Source: Clostridia bacterium (GTDB taxonomy: Bacteria; Bacillota; Clostridia; Peptostreptococcales; JAAYPU01). Taken from it: a DNA stretch of 35,607 nucleotides. Positions 7,179-15,216 of this stretch are shown piece by piece. The notes under the pieces were generated by a model. The model saw nothing but the letters and a program-made list of their open reading frames with translations. It had not been told where the DNA came from and searched no databases. Numbering within the stretch: position 1 is the stretch's first letter; each line of letters opens with the position of its first letter. The position numbers and the translations under genes are program-made. The stretch covers positions 1-35,607 of the forward strand of contig JADQBM010000119.1 in NCBI GenBank assembly GCA_016278615.1, written 5' to 3'.

Positions 7179-7673
7179 TTAATTCCTTGCACATTCAGAA
7201 GTATTTCCCTGTAAAATGTCCAAGCCATGTTCTATGCTTGGCAAGATATATTCTAACACTTCCTTTACGGCTTTAGGGCTCCCTGGCATATTCACAATAA
7301 GTGCTTTCCCTCTGATGCCGGCTTCTCCACGAGAAAGCATAGCTCGAGGCGTAATTTGAAGACTAAAATATCTCATGGCTTCAGGTATGCCAGGAACTTT
7401 TCTTTCTATTACCTCGTGGGTCGCTTCCGGTGTGATATCTCTTTTTGAGAAACCGGTTCCCCCTGTTGTCAGAATCAAGTCTATATCTTCCTGATCACAC
7501 ATTCGGATCATTTCTTCAACAATTTTGTCCTTTTCATCGGGTAAGATTAGAGTTTTGCTGACCCTAAAATTTTCATGATTTTTTAGTATCTCTTTTATAG
7601 CAGGACCACTTAAGTCCTCCCTTTCTCCAGCTGCCCCCTTATCACTTAATGTCAAAACACCAACTTTATACAT
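7179..7673 (-). CDS. mog: Molybdopterin adenylyltransferase, MogA/MoaB type
   Basis: The 164-residue protein is full length for the MogA/MoaB family, which adenylylates molybdopterin before metal insertion by MoeA. Motifs are VGVLTLSDKGAAGEREDLSGP at the N-terminus, the MPT-binding loop LTTGGTGFSKRDITPEAT (about residues 67-85), and the C-terminal IVNMPGSPKAVKE segment, where PGSP is characteristic. On the minus strand an AGGTGTG-type RBS precedes the ATG. It is separated from the thiF-like gene upstream by 239 bp filled with a heptad/hairpin repeat. The 3' end is duplicated at 4993-5156. It belongs functionally with the tup/moe/moa genes on the opposite strand. Confidence 0.92.
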   Translation of the reverse strand: MYKVGVLTLSDKGAAGEREDLSGPAIKEILKNHENFRVSKTLILPDEKDKIVEEMIRMCDQEDIDLILTTGGTGFSKRDITPEATHEVIERKVPGIPEAMRYFSLQITPRAMLSRGEAGIRGKALIVNMPGSPKAVKEVLEYILPSIEHGLDILQGNTSECARN

Positions 7674-7685
7674 AACACACCTCCG

Positions 7686-7905
7686 AAATTAATAATGAAC
7701 AATGAACATTGAATAATGAATAATGAAGGTAGATTTTGTGAAACAAAATCCTCCATAACTATTATCTGTTATCTATTATCCCTTATCTTTCTCATCTTTA
7801 TCTCTTATCTATCCCTGTCCCCTATTATCTATTATCTGTTATCTATTATCTATTATCTCTCATTTGACCCTGTCCCCTGTTATCTATTATCTCTCATCTC
7901 GTACT
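7686..7905. repeat. Composite heptad-array/hairpin element between thiF-like gene and mog
   Basis: The left array is built of AATAATG/AACAATG units (about 7690-7727). The core hairpin GATTTTGT-GAA-ACAAAATC is at 7732-7750 and identical to that at 16771-16789. The right array (about 7758-7900) consists of ATTATCT/GTTATCT/CTTATCT heptads interrupted twice by CCCTGTCCCCT. In the direction of transcription (minus), the thiF-like gene ends in the stop-rich AGATAAT orientation and mog starts after the CATTATT orientation. No genuine gene is seen here. Confidence 0.8.
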
Positions 7906-7912
7906 TCTCCAT

Positions 7913-8590
7913 TCACAAAGTAATCGTCTCATATTCATTATCATATAAATTTACAGTTAACATTTTATTTTGTAAAACATCCCCTCGTTTAAAAAGGACT
8001 TTTAATATTTCACTTACCTGAATAGATGCTACCAGAGCTGGGGTGAAAGAAGGGTTGCCTAAATCTGTTTCAATTCCTTTTTCTACATTCTCTGGATAGA
8101 TTCGATCCAGGGTATCATCTCCGGGGAATACGGTACATACTTGGCCATACCAACCTGCGATTGCGCCATGTACAAGGGGAATGCTTTGTTCTTTACATTG
8201 TTTTTGAAGTAATTTTCTCATGGAGAGATTGTCTAAAGCATCTACTATGACATGATGGCCCTGAAGGATTTTCTCAGCGTTATTGAGACTAAGAAATTCA
8301 TCAATGGCATTGATCTCAATATTAGAATTAACTTGGCTCATTCTCTTTTTAAACATAATGGCCTTCTTCATACCAATATTTGTTTCATCTGAAATGATTT
8401 GTCGGTTTAAGTTAGAGATTTCAAAAACATCCCCATCAACTGCTGTAAGATAGCCGACCCCCAACCTTCCTAAAAACTCCAATATGTAGCCCCCCAAGCC
8501 ACCGCAACCAATAACACAAACCCTAAAATCTTTCAGCTTTTCATTTTCTTCTTTCGAAAGCATGTTCATATTTCGACTGTATCGGTTCAT
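7913..8590 (-). CDS. ThiF/MoeB/HesA-family E1-like adenylyltransferase
   Basis: The 225-residue protein carries an E1-type nucleotide-binding domain: VCVIGCGGLGGYILEFLGRLG (Gly-rich loop), VDGDVFEISNLNRQII (Asp and Asn-x-x-Arg that position ATP) and VDALDN. These enzymes adenylate the C-terminal Gly of ubiquitin-like sulfur carriers such as MoaD or ThiS. The two CxxC zinc pairs of classical MoeB/ThiF are absent, so it is closer to the HesA-like subgroup and its exact substrate is open. I chose the ATG at 8590 because AGGAGG lies 7 bp before it; an upstream in-frame ATG at 8614 lacks an RBS. The neighbouring mog and tup/moe/moa genes suggest a role in pterin cofactor synthesis. Confidence 0.83.
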   Translation of the reverse strand: MNRYSRNMNMLSKEENEKLKDFRVCVIGCGGLGGYILEFLGRLGVGYLTAVDGDVFEISNLNRQIISDETNIGMKKAIMFKKRMSQVNSNIEINAIDEFLSLNNAEKILQGHHVIVDALDNLSMRKLLQKQCKEQSIPLVHGAIAGWYGQVCTVFPGDDTLDRIYPENVEKGIETDLGNPSFTPALVASIQVSEILKVLFKRGDVLQNKMLTVNLYDNEYETITL

Positions 8591-8640
8591 ATGAAATCCT
8601 CCTAATTCGTACATTTTCTAATTGTATTTTATCATAATAA

Positions 8641-8668
8641 TTGATTTTTATATTTCTTATGATATAAT
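8641..8668 (+). promoter_or_regulatory. Promoter of the tup operon
   Basis: TTGATT (8641-8646) and TATAAT (8663-8668) are spaced by 16 bp. They lie just upstream of the Moco-family riboswitch and divergent from the thiF-like gene. Confidence 0.65.
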
Positions 8669-8702
8669 ATTTTACGTGCACAAGTTACATAATTTGATAA
8701 TT

Positions 8703-8803
8703 AAATTTTCCGATTTGATTTACCTAAGGCATCGGCTATGGTAAATCAGACGATGGGTATTTGTAGAAATGCATGTGCCTCCCGCGTTTGGAAAGGAAAA
8801 TGG
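8703..8803 (+). ncRNA. Moco-family (Moco/Tuco) riboswitch
   Basis: The 3' part, GCCTCCCG-N3-TTGGAAAGG (8777-8796), has the same GCCTCCCG...GGAAAGG signature as the Moco RNA in front of E. coli moaA. P1 can form between ATTTTCC (8705-8711) and GGAAAAT (8795-8801). A 9-bp P2 stem TGATTTACC/GGTAAATCA (8716-8724/8740-8748) and a small GTATTT-GTAG-AAATGC hairpin follow. I do not see a clear P3 arm; Moco-family RNAs lacking P3 have been proposed to sense tungsten cofactor. Its position ahead of a tungstate transporter fits that proposal. Confidence 0.8.
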
Positions 8804-8872
8804 ATAAAGTTTCTATTTTTTGACTGGTCCTTTCCTTAGGATTATTTTTTTTGTCGATTTAGGTAAAATCGA
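8790..8872 (+). promoter_or_regulatory. Candidate expression platform of the tup riboswitch
   Basis: GGAAAGGA at 8790-8797, conserved within the aptamer, is perfectly complementary to TCCTTTCC at 8828-8835, just ahead of a T-rich stretch (8841-8852). Forming this 8-bp helix would destroy P1. A second hairpin TCGATTT-AGGTA-AAATCGA lies at 8854-8872, followed by TTTT. Either could be the ligand-controlled terminator. The tupA RBS is a further 40 bp downstream. Confidence 0.5.
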
Positions 8873-8927
8873 TTTTACTGAGGTTTTTATTTCTACTGAA
8901 GTATTTGTTTCTAAGAAGGAGGACAAA

Positions 8928-9797
8928 ATGATATTTAAAAAGAGTTTTAAGAGGCCATGGCGCTTCATGGCATTACTTATAGTGTTATCCCTTATTTTTT
9001 CAGGGTGTACACGTACACCACCTGAAGAGGCACCTGAGCAAATTGAAAATCCTAGTTTTATTCTTGCAACGACTACCAGTACTCAGGACAGTGGTCTTTT
9101 AGATGATCTTCTGCCAGTATTCACAGAAGATACTGGCATTGAGGCTAAAGTTGTAGCTGTAGGAACTGGTAAAGCACTACAAATGGGTGTAGATGGCGAA
9201 GCAGATGTGCTGTTGGTGCATGCAAAGGCCGCAGAGGAAGCATTTGTTGCCAATGGGGATGGTCTAAAAAGATTTGATGTTATGTACAATGATTTTGTTG
9301 TTATTGGGCCCAAAAGCGATCCTGCTGGCGTATCAGAAAAAGCGCCTAATAATGTGATAGATGCTTTTACAGCGATACGTGAAACCCAAACGGCCTTTGT
9401 TTCCAGAGGCGATGATTCGGGAACCCATAAGAAAGAGTTGTCTATTTGGGATTCAATTGGCACTATACCCAGTGGAGATTGGTATGTATCTGCTGGAAAA
9501 GGAATGGGGGACGTAATACAAATGGCAAACGAAATGTTGGGATATACCTTGACGGATCGAGCCACTTATTTGTCCATGGCCCAAGGCATCGAGATCATTC
9601 CTTTGGTAGAAGGAGATGAACGCTTGTTTAACCAATATGGCGTTATTGCAGTCAATCCAGAGAAGAATGAAATGATTAATGCTGAAGGGGCACAAGCCTT
9701 TATAGATTGGATTTTATCAGAAAAAGCGCAAGAACTAATTGGCGAATACGGTATAAGTGAATACGGTGAACCATTGTTTGTTCCTAACGCCAAATAA
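8928..9797 (+). CDS. tupA: Tungstate ABC transporter substrate-binding lipoprotein TupA
   Basis: The 289-residue lipoprotein precursor has basic residues, a hydrophobic core and the lipobox LIFSGC with lipidated Cys27. The mature part starts ATTTSTQDSGLLDDLLPVF, the TupA hallmark whose TTTS segment forms part of the oxyanion pocket. SRGDDSGTHKKE and the late QYGVIAVNP segment also match. TupA binds tungstate with very high selectivity over molybdate in characterised systems. The ATG at 8928 has AAGGAGG 6 bp upstream; a TTG at 8820 would extend the ORF but has no RBS and would precede the signal peptide. It is first in the tupABC operon and sits behind a Moco-family riboswitch. Confidence 0.93.
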   Translation: MIFKKSFKRPWRFMALLIVLSLIFSGCTRTPPEEAPEQIENPSFILATTTSTQDSGLLDDLLPVFTEDTGIEAKVVAVGTGKALQMGVDGEADVLLVHAKAAEEAFVANGDGLKRFDVMYNDFVVIGPKSDPAGVSEKAPNNVIDAFTAIRETQTAFVSRGDDSGTHKKELSIWDSIGTIPSGDWYVSAGKGMGDVIQMANEMLGYTLTDRATYLSMAQGIEIIPLVEGDERLFNQYGVIAVNPEKNEMINAEGAQAFIDWILSEKAQELIGEYGISEYGEPLFVPNAK

Positions 9798-9813
9798 GAA
9801 GGAGCTGTTAGAA

Positions 9814-10500
9814 GTGGGAGAAATAATACTAGGGATTGAAGAAGCCTTTTTACTGCTAATTTCATTTAATAAAGAAATTTATGGCATTATCCTTTTATCT
9901 TTATATGTTTCTCTTGCTTCTACTTTTTTTTCTACAATTATTGCCGTTCCTATAGGGACTGCCTTGGGAATGAGGAACTTCAAAGGAAAAGGTATTCTTA
10001 TCCGACTCATTTACACCTTTATGAGTCTTCCCCCTGTTATTGCGGGTTTGTTTGTATTTCTGGTGATTATGAGAAAAGGCCCTTTGGGACATTTGAGGCT
10101 ATCTTTTACGCCTACAGCAATGATTCTGGCACAAATATGTATTGTTGTACCCATTATCGTGGGGCTAACGTATAATGGTGTAAAAGAAAAAGGAAATACT
10201 ATACGGGATCTTGGAAAGACTTTGGGTGCAAATAATAGGCAAACATTATTTTTATTAATTTATGAGATGAGAATTATTATTTTAGCTGCTGTGATTGCAG
10301 GCTTTGGACGAGCAGTCTCAGAAGTTGGGGCGGTTATGATTGTAGGAGGCAATATTAAAGGACATACAAGAGTGATGACCACTTATATTGCCATGCTTCA
10401 AAATATGGGAGATTACAGTAAAGCCATTGCAGTAGGAATTGTGTTGTTGGCGCTATCCTTTCTTATTAATGGCATTCTCTTTAATTTGCAACAGAGATAA
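9814..10500 (+). CDS. tupB: Tungstate ABC transporter permease TupB
   Basis: The 228-residue membrane protein has about five hydrophobic helices. Its cytoplasmic loop contains the binding-protein-dependent permease EAA-type motif region (TLGANNRQTLFLLIYEMR) and GFGRAVSEVGAVMIVGGNIKGHTRVMTT, which is strongly TupB-like. It forms the channel that receives tungstate from TupA. I place the start at the GTG at 9814, 9 bp after AAGAAGGAG. An upstream in-frame GTG at 9757 would overlap tupA and has no RBS. The spacing from tupA is 16 bp. Confidence 0.9.
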   Translation: MGEIILGIEEAFLLLISFNKEIYGIILLSLYVSLASTFFSTIIAVPIGTALGMRNFKGKGILIRLIYTFMSLPPVIAGLFVFLVIMRKGPLGHLRLSFTPTAMILAQICIVVPIIVGLTYNGVKEKGNTIRDLGKTLGANNRQTLFLLIYEMRIIILAAVIAGFGRAVSEVGAVMIVGGNIKGHTRVMTTYIAMLQNMGDYSKAIAVGIVLLALSFLINGILFNLQQR

Positions 10501-10534
10501 AACTTTGTTATGTTTTTTATGGAAGGTAGCGATT

Positions 10535-11248
10535 ATGAATATTTATTTGGAGAATGTGATAAAAGAATATGAAGGAAAGAGGATTGTTCATATTGATGAG
10601 TTGCACATAAAAAATGGGGCACTCTATGGTTTTGTTGGCCCAAATGGAGCAGGGAAGAGCACTTTAATTAAGATGATTGCAGGCCTTGAACCGCTAAATT
10701 CAGGAAATATATATTATGGACATAAACCAAAATCGAACCCTCCTTTTGAAATAATGACCTTAGTATTTCAAAAGCCGTATCTCTTAAGGACAACGGTGGA
10801 AAAGAATATTCTCTATCCCCTCAGACTAAGAGGATGGACTGAGAAAGCCATGGAAGAAAGAGTTACAGAATTGTTAAAGGATATGGGACTTAGTGAATTT
10901 AGAAATCAGAAATCTTGGAAGCTTTCAGGGGGAGAAACTCAAAAAGTAGCTCTTGCAAGAGCCATGTCTTTTCGGCCCAAGCTATTATTATTAGATGAAC
11001 CAACGGCGAACATCGATCCTTCAACCATTGCAATAATTGAAAAAATGCTTCGTAAAGCCAACCAAGAGGAGAAGACCACAGTCATTATCATCACCCATAA
11101 TCTACAGCAGGCCAAGAGACTGTGTAGCGATTTGGTATTTATGCATAGGGGTAATGCCGTAGAACACGGAGATGTAGAAAAAGTACTAAACCACCCAACC
11201 CACAGCCTAACCCAACGTTTTATTGAAGGCGAATTGATTGTGGATTAA
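10535..11248 (+). CDS. tupC: Tungstate ABC transporter ATP-binding protein TupC
   Basis: The 237-residue ATPase has Walker A GPNGAGKST (about residues 35-43), the Q-loop LVFQKPYLL, signature LSGGETQKVALARAM, Walker B LLLLDEP and the H-loop histidine in IIITHNLQQA. The length is normal for a stand-alone ATPase. The start ATG at 10535 follows GGAAGG; the longer frame from 10439 overlaps the tupB 3' end and has no family similarity. It energises TupB and completes the tup operon. Its stop at 11246-11248 is followed at once by purine-rich GTAAGAG units that lead into a heptad array. Confidence 0.93.
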   Translation: MNIYLENVIKEYEGKRIVHIDELHIKNGALYGFVGPNGAGKSTLIKMIAGLEPLNSGNIYYGHKPKSNPPFEIMTLVFQKPYLLRTTVEKNILYPLRLRGWTEKAMEERVTELLKDMGLSEFRNQKSWKLSGGETQKVALARAMSFRPKLLLLDEPTANIDPSTIAIIEKMLRKANQEEKTTVIIITHNLQQAKRLCSDLVFMHRGNAVEHGDVEKVLNHPTHSLTQRFIEGELIVD

Positions 11249-11271
11249 AGTGAAGAGTAAGAGTAAGAAAG

Positions 11272-11420
11272 AGAGATGACAGATAACAGATAATAGATAA
11301 TAGTTAAGGAAAAGTTTTGCCTAAGGCAAAACTAAATGATTATAATAAAATGAGATGAAGATTTTGAGGATCAAAATCCTCCTTAACTCTTATCTGTTAT
11401 CTATTATCTCTTATCTATCT
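11272..11420. repeat. Composite heptad-array/hairpin element between tupC and moeA
   Basis: The left array of AGATGAC-AGATAAC-AGATAAT-AGATAAT ends in AGTTAAGG (11302-11309). The right array begins CCTTAACT (11381-11388) and continues CTTATCT-GTTATCT-ATTATCT-CTTATCT, so the ends form long inverted repeats. Inside are two perfect hairpins: GTTTTGCC-TAA-GGCAAAAC (11314-11332) and GATTTTGA-GGA-TCAAAATC (11360-11378). The element at about 16663-16829 has the same architecture. No coding function is evident. Confidence 0.85.
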
Positions 11421-11453
11421 TTTCAACCAAGTTATAATATCTCGGAGGTCATA

Positions 11454-12686
11454 ATGAAATTATTAAAGGTAGATACCCTTAAAGAAGTCAAGAAAAAGAT
11501 GGAAATGCATTTTTCAGAAATAAAGCCGAAATATGAAGAAGTCCCTTTACATGATTCTATTGGTAGGGTTTTGGGTGAGGATTTGACGGCTCAGATTAAT
11601 GCGCCTGATTTTAACCGTTCTGTTGTAGACGGATATGGTATTCATGCAGAAGATTCTTTTGGTGCCAGTGAAAGCATGCCTATTATTTCAAATGTCATGG
11701 GCAGTATCGAGATGGGGGAATCTGCTCATATGGTAATTAAAAAAGGTGAATCCGTTTATATTCCCACGGGTGGAATGATTCCTCAAGGGGTAGATGCCAT
11801 GGTTATGATAGAATACGTAGAAATTCTGGACGATAATTCTATTGCCATACAAAAATCAGTTGCACCTGGGGATGGGATTATGGCTGAAGGGGATGATTTT
11901 AAAATAGGGACTTTACTCCTTAAAAATGGGCATAAAGTTCGGACTCAGGATATTGGGGCAATGGCAGCAATAGGAAAATCTAAGGTAAAAGTATATAAAA
12001 AACCTCTTATCTCGATTATTTCTACGGGAGATGAATTGGTAGACATCCAAAGAGAACCCAATCTCGGACAAGTAAGAGATATTAATTCTCATGCCATTGG
12101 TGCTTTGGCTGTGGCAGCAGGTGCAGATGTTCATAGTATTTTTATTGCTTCAGATAATTTTGAATTATGCAAAACCAAAGTAATGGAAGCCCTAATAAAG
12201 AGCGATATTGTTTTAATATCAGGCGGAAGTTCTGCTGGTTCAAAAGATATGACAGTAGATATCATAAATGCTTCCGGAAAACCGGGTGTGTTTGTTCATG
12301 GCATAGCCATAAAACCTGGAAAACCGACGATTGTAGCTAAAATAAATGATAAAGCGGTATTTGGACTACCCGGACATCCATTATCAGCCATAATCGTATT
12401 TAAGGCGGTTGTTGAAGACTTTATCCAAAAGTACTATCTGAAGCATTCAGATGACGAAGATACCCTAATGGCTTTTTTAGATTCAAATGTACATGCATCG
12501 GAAGGTCGAGAGACTTATCAAATGGTAAATCTCATCAAAGGAGCTCAAGGTTATATAGCTATACCCCTTTACTCAAAATCTGGGGCCGTATCCATTTTGC
12601 TAAAAGCGGATGGGTATTTCAGAATTCCTGTAGGTAAAGAAGGTGCTTTGAAAGGCGAACTTGTTGAAGTCGTTTTGTTGAATTAA
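11454..12686 (+). CDS. moeA: Molybdopterin molybdenumtransferase MoeA (paralog 1)
   Basis: The 410-residue protein is the normal MoeA length. It inserts molybdate or tungstate into adenylylated molybdopterin. Visible signatures are the N-terminal segment with APDFNRSVVDGYG, PTGGMIPQGVDAMVMIEY, the GDELV loop in ISTGDELVD, the MPT-binding stretch LISGGSSAGSKDMT, HGIAIKPGKPTIVA and GLPGHPLSA, then a C-terminal barrel domain. The start ATG at 11454 is preceded by CGGAGG; the upstream extension to 11355 is translated heptad repeat and should be ignored. A second, larger MoeA follows after a MITE-like insertion. Confidence 0.93.
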   Translation: MKLLKVDTLKEVKKKMEMHFSEIKPKYEEVPLHDSIGRVLGEDLTAQINAPDFNRSVVDGYGIHAEDSFGASESMPIISNVMGSIEMGESAHMVIKKGESVYIPTGGMIPQGVDAMVMIEYVEILDDNSIAIQKSVAPGDGIMAEGDDFKIGTLLLKNGHKVRTQDIGAMAAIGKSKVKVYKKPLISIISTGDELVDIQREPNLGQVRDINSHAIGALAVAAGADVHSIFIASDNFELCKTKVMEALIKSDIVLISGGSSAGSKDMTVDIINASGKPGVFVHGIAIKPGKPTIVAKINDKAVFGLPGHPLSAIIVFKAVVEDFIQKYYLKHSDDEDTLMAFLDSNVHASEGRETYQMVNLIKGAQGYIAIPLYSKSGAVSILLKADGYFRIPVGKEGALKGELVEVVLLN

Positions 12687-12695
12687 AAATTTATA

Positions 12696-13018
12696 ATTCA
12701 ATTTCCCCACCACGAAAGTTAATTTAAAGGTTTATGTTACTAAATAGACCAGGGACATTCCTCAGAAAGATAGACCCTTAAGCGAAAGGTGTGTCCCTTT
12801 ACCTTATATATTTATTTTTGTTTTGCAAAACGAACCCTTAAGATAGGATTAAGCTTTTGCAAAGACACGGTGCGCTAAAACTTTGCAGAATAATATGTAG
12901 GGACCGGTTTTTATACTAAAAACAGAAGCAAAACAAAACTAAATACATTAAACATCTTTTTCAAATATTGGAGTTAGAATGTATGAGATACATCCTGTGC
13001 AGTGGGAAAACTTTAGAT
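12696..13018. mobile_element. Diverged MITE-like element, copy 1
   Basis: This is similar along most of its length to the element at 29111-29416. The left end ATTCAATTTCCCCACCACGAAAGTT matches the TIR with two changes, and the right end AGTGGGAAAACTTTAGAT is a decayed complement. The shared interior includes GCAAAACGAACCCTTAAGATAGGATTAAGC (two blocks), GGTGCGCTAAA, GTAGGGACCGGTTTT and AATACATTAAACATCT. It carries an extra ~50-bp segment with a GGGACA/TGTCCC stem absent from copy 2. No transposase or ORF occurs. It occupies the moeA-moeA2 spacer; 13019-13078 adds only an RBS. Confidence 0.75.
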
Positions 13019-13078
13019 GAAAACTAAGAATTATCGGTTTAAATAAATTCATGTATCAGTTGAGAAGAAGGTAGGAAA

Positions 13079-14995
13079 ATGAAAAGAAATATTTATTTAT
13101 CCAATATGGATTTAGAGGAAGCTCTAAAAATTTATTTTAATAGGATTCAAAGTTGTATGAGCTCCCTAAAGAAGCAAGAAATAGAGGCTAATCGTTGTGT
13201 GGGAAGGGTTACAGCAGAGCCTGTTTTCGCTCGATGTTCTTCTCCCAATTATAATGCGGCTGCTATGGATGGAATCGCTGTCATTTCTAAATCAACTTTT
13301 AATGCCAATGAACATAACCCTTTGATTTTAGAAGAAGGCGTGGATTTTGAAACCGTTAATACAGGATATATGATTCGTGATCCATACGATGCAGTGATTA
13401 TGATAGAAGATATTGTGGAGATAGATGAGAACCATGTACAGATTATTGTTCCTGCTTCTCCCTGGCAGCATATTCGCCCAATAGGAGAAGATATTGTTGC
13501 AGGTGAAATGATTGTTCCTGCCAATCATAAAATTCGCCCTTGGGACTTGGGGTCTATTTTCAGTGCTGGTGTGAGACAAATATCTGTTTATGAAAAAGTA
13601 AAAGTCGGGATTATTCCAACAGGAACTGAGATTATAGAGCCTCATGAAACGTTAGAAAAAGGATTAATTTATGAATCTAATTCAAGAATGTTTGCAGGCC
13701 TTGTGGCCGAATATGGAGGGGAGCCTTATGGATGCCCTCCAGTAAAGGACGATTACCATTTGTTGAAAAAAGAGATTATGAAGCAAGTGCAAAAAAGTCA
13801 TATGGTCATTGTCAACGCGGGTTCTTCAGCAGGAAGCAAGGACTTTACAAGCACGATTATTAGTGAACTGGGAGAAGTGACTGTTCATGGTATTGCAATT
13901 AAACCAGGAAAACCTACGATTTTGGGTGTCATTCAGGAGAAGCCCATAATTGGAATACCTGGATATCCTGTATCGGCCTATTTTACCTTTGAAGCTTTCG
14001 TAAAGCCTTTAATATTTAAAATGCAAAAAATGAAGCAACCAAAAGAAGAAACGGTGACAGCAATCACTTCCAGAAGAGTGGTTTCTTCTCTAAAGCATCA
14101 GGAATATGTAAGGGTCAAGCTTGGTGAAGTAGGTGGAAAGTTAGTGGCAACGCCTTTGAACCGAGGTGCCGGCGCAACCATGTCTTTGGTAAGAGCAGAT
14201 GGGGTTCTCACAATACCAAGGAACAGTGAAGGTATTGAAGCCGGTGAAAGCGTAGAAATTAAGTTGTTAAAAGATATTTATGACATTAAAAAAACCATCG
14301 TTTCCATTGGAAGCCATGATTTGATTCTTGATATAATAGGAAACCAAATTCAGACAGAGAATCCGGATATCCATTTATCTTCTGCTCATACAGGGAGCAT
14401 GGGTGGGATTATGGCCCTTAGACGGGGAGAAGCACATATTGCGCCCATACATTTGTTGGATGAAGATTCAGGAGAATACAACATTTCATATATAAAGAGA
14501 TACTTTGGAGATAAAAAAATGGCACTGATAAAAGGGGTTAAAAGAGAGCAAGGGATTATGACACTTCAGAGTAACCCTAAAAAAATTGAAAATTTATCCG
14601 ACTTTACAAAAGAAGACATCCGGTTTGTTAACAGACAAAAAGGATCTGGAACCAGAATATTGACAGACTATTTGATGAAGAAAAAATCCATTAATGTAGA
14701 GGATATCACGGGTTATGAAAGAGAAATGATGACCCATACATCAGCTGCTGCTTCAGTTGAATCCGGCTCTGCTGATGTTGCCATAGGCATTTATTCAGCG
14801 GCCAAACATTTTGGGTTGAATTTCATTTCAATTGGATTTGAGTCATATGATTTCGCAATCCCTCAAGAATATTTGAATCTGGAAATCGTACAATACTTTA
14901 TCAGTCAATTAAAAAGTCCCATATTTAAAAAGGAATTAGAGAAGCTGGGAGGATATCAGACGGAAGAGATTGGGGAAGTCGTTATCATTGATTAA
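13079..14995 (+). CDS. MoeA fused to a periplasmic-binding-protein-like (COG1910) domain
   Basis: The 638-residue protein has two parts. Residues ~1-400 are a complete MoeA: SPNYNAAAMDGIAV, PYDAVIMIED, IPTGTEI, VNAGSSAGSKDFTS, HGIAIKPGKPTILG and GIPGYPVSA. Residues ~410-638 are a binding-protein-like domain (HLSSAHTGSMGGIMALRRGEAHIAPIHLLD, FVNRQKGSGTRILTDYL, TSAAASVESGSADVAIGIYSAAK) of the COG1910 type, related to molybdate-binding proteins but without a signal peptide, so cytosolic. A metal- or oxyanion-sensing role for this domain is inferred. A GAAGGTAGG RBS precedes the ATG. Having two MoeA proteins next to tupABC may reflect separate handling of Mo and W. Confidence 0.9.
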   Translation: MKRNIYLSNMDLEEALKIYFNRIQSCMSSLKKQEIEANRCVGRVTAEPVFARCSSPNYNAAAMDGIAVISKSTFNANEHNPLILEEGVDFETVNTGYMIRDPYDAVIMIEDIVEIDENHVQIIVPASPWQHIRPIGEDIVAGEMIVPANHKIRPWDLGSIFSAGVRQISVYEKVKVGIIPTGTEIIEPHETLEKGLIYESNSRMFAGLVAEYGGEPYGCPPVKDDYHLLKKEIMKQVQKSHMVIVNAGSSAGSKDFTSTIISELGEVTVHGIAIKPGKPTILGVIQEKPIIGIPGYPVSAYFTFEAFVKPLIFKMQKMKQPKEETVTAITSRRVVSSLKHQEYVRVKLGEVGGKLVATPLNRGAGATMSLVRADGVLTIPRNSEGIEAGESVEIKLLKDIYDIKKTIVSIGSHDLILDIIGNQIQTENPDIHLSSAHTGSMGGIMALRRGEAHIAPIHLLDEDSGEYNISYIKRYFGDKKMALIKGVKREQGIMTLQSNPKKIENLSDFTKEDIRFVNRQKGSGTRILTDYLMKKKSINVEDITGYEREMMTHTSAAASVESGSADVAIGIYSAAKHFGLNFISIGFESYDFAIPQEYLNLEIVQYFISQLKSPIFKKELEKLGGYQTEEIGEVVIID

Positions 14996-15208
14996 ATTAA
15001 CAATTAATAATGAATAATGAAGAATTATGGTGGATTTTGTTCCAAAATCTTCATTAGTATTTTTTAAACCCTTGTGGATATGAACAATCAATATATTTAT
15101 AATCCATAAAGCTATTATTATAATTTTGTTATAATGGAAGGCTTTGCCTTAAGGCAAAGCCAACCTCAATTATTCATTATTCATTGTTCATTATTAATTT
15201 GAGAAGGA
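14996..15208. repeat. Composite heptad-array/hairpin element between moeA2 and moaA
   Basis: The left array AATTAATAATGAATAATGAAG starts one base after the moeA2 stop. The GATTTTG-TTC-CAAAATC hairpin is at 15033-15049. A perfect 22-nt palindrome centred on CCTTAAGG with GGCTTTG/CAAAGCC ends lies at 15140-15161. The right array TTATTCATTATTCATTGTTCATTATTAATTT mirrors the left one. The middle (15060-15135) is AT-rich with TTGTTATAAT but no supported promoter. Confidence 0.8.
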
Positions 15209-15216
15209 GTAACAAC

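Noticed and set aside
7716-8021. Plus-strand 101-residue frame rich in Ile/Leu/Tyr/Ser
   Set aside because: It is translated ATTATCT-type heptad repeat plus antisense of the thiF-like gene. There is no RBS and the composition is explained by the repeat.
8820-8927. N-terminal extension of TupA from a TTG codon
   Set aside because: It would place 36 residues before the lipoprotein signal and overlaps the riboswitch expression platform; ATG 8928 has a strong RBS.
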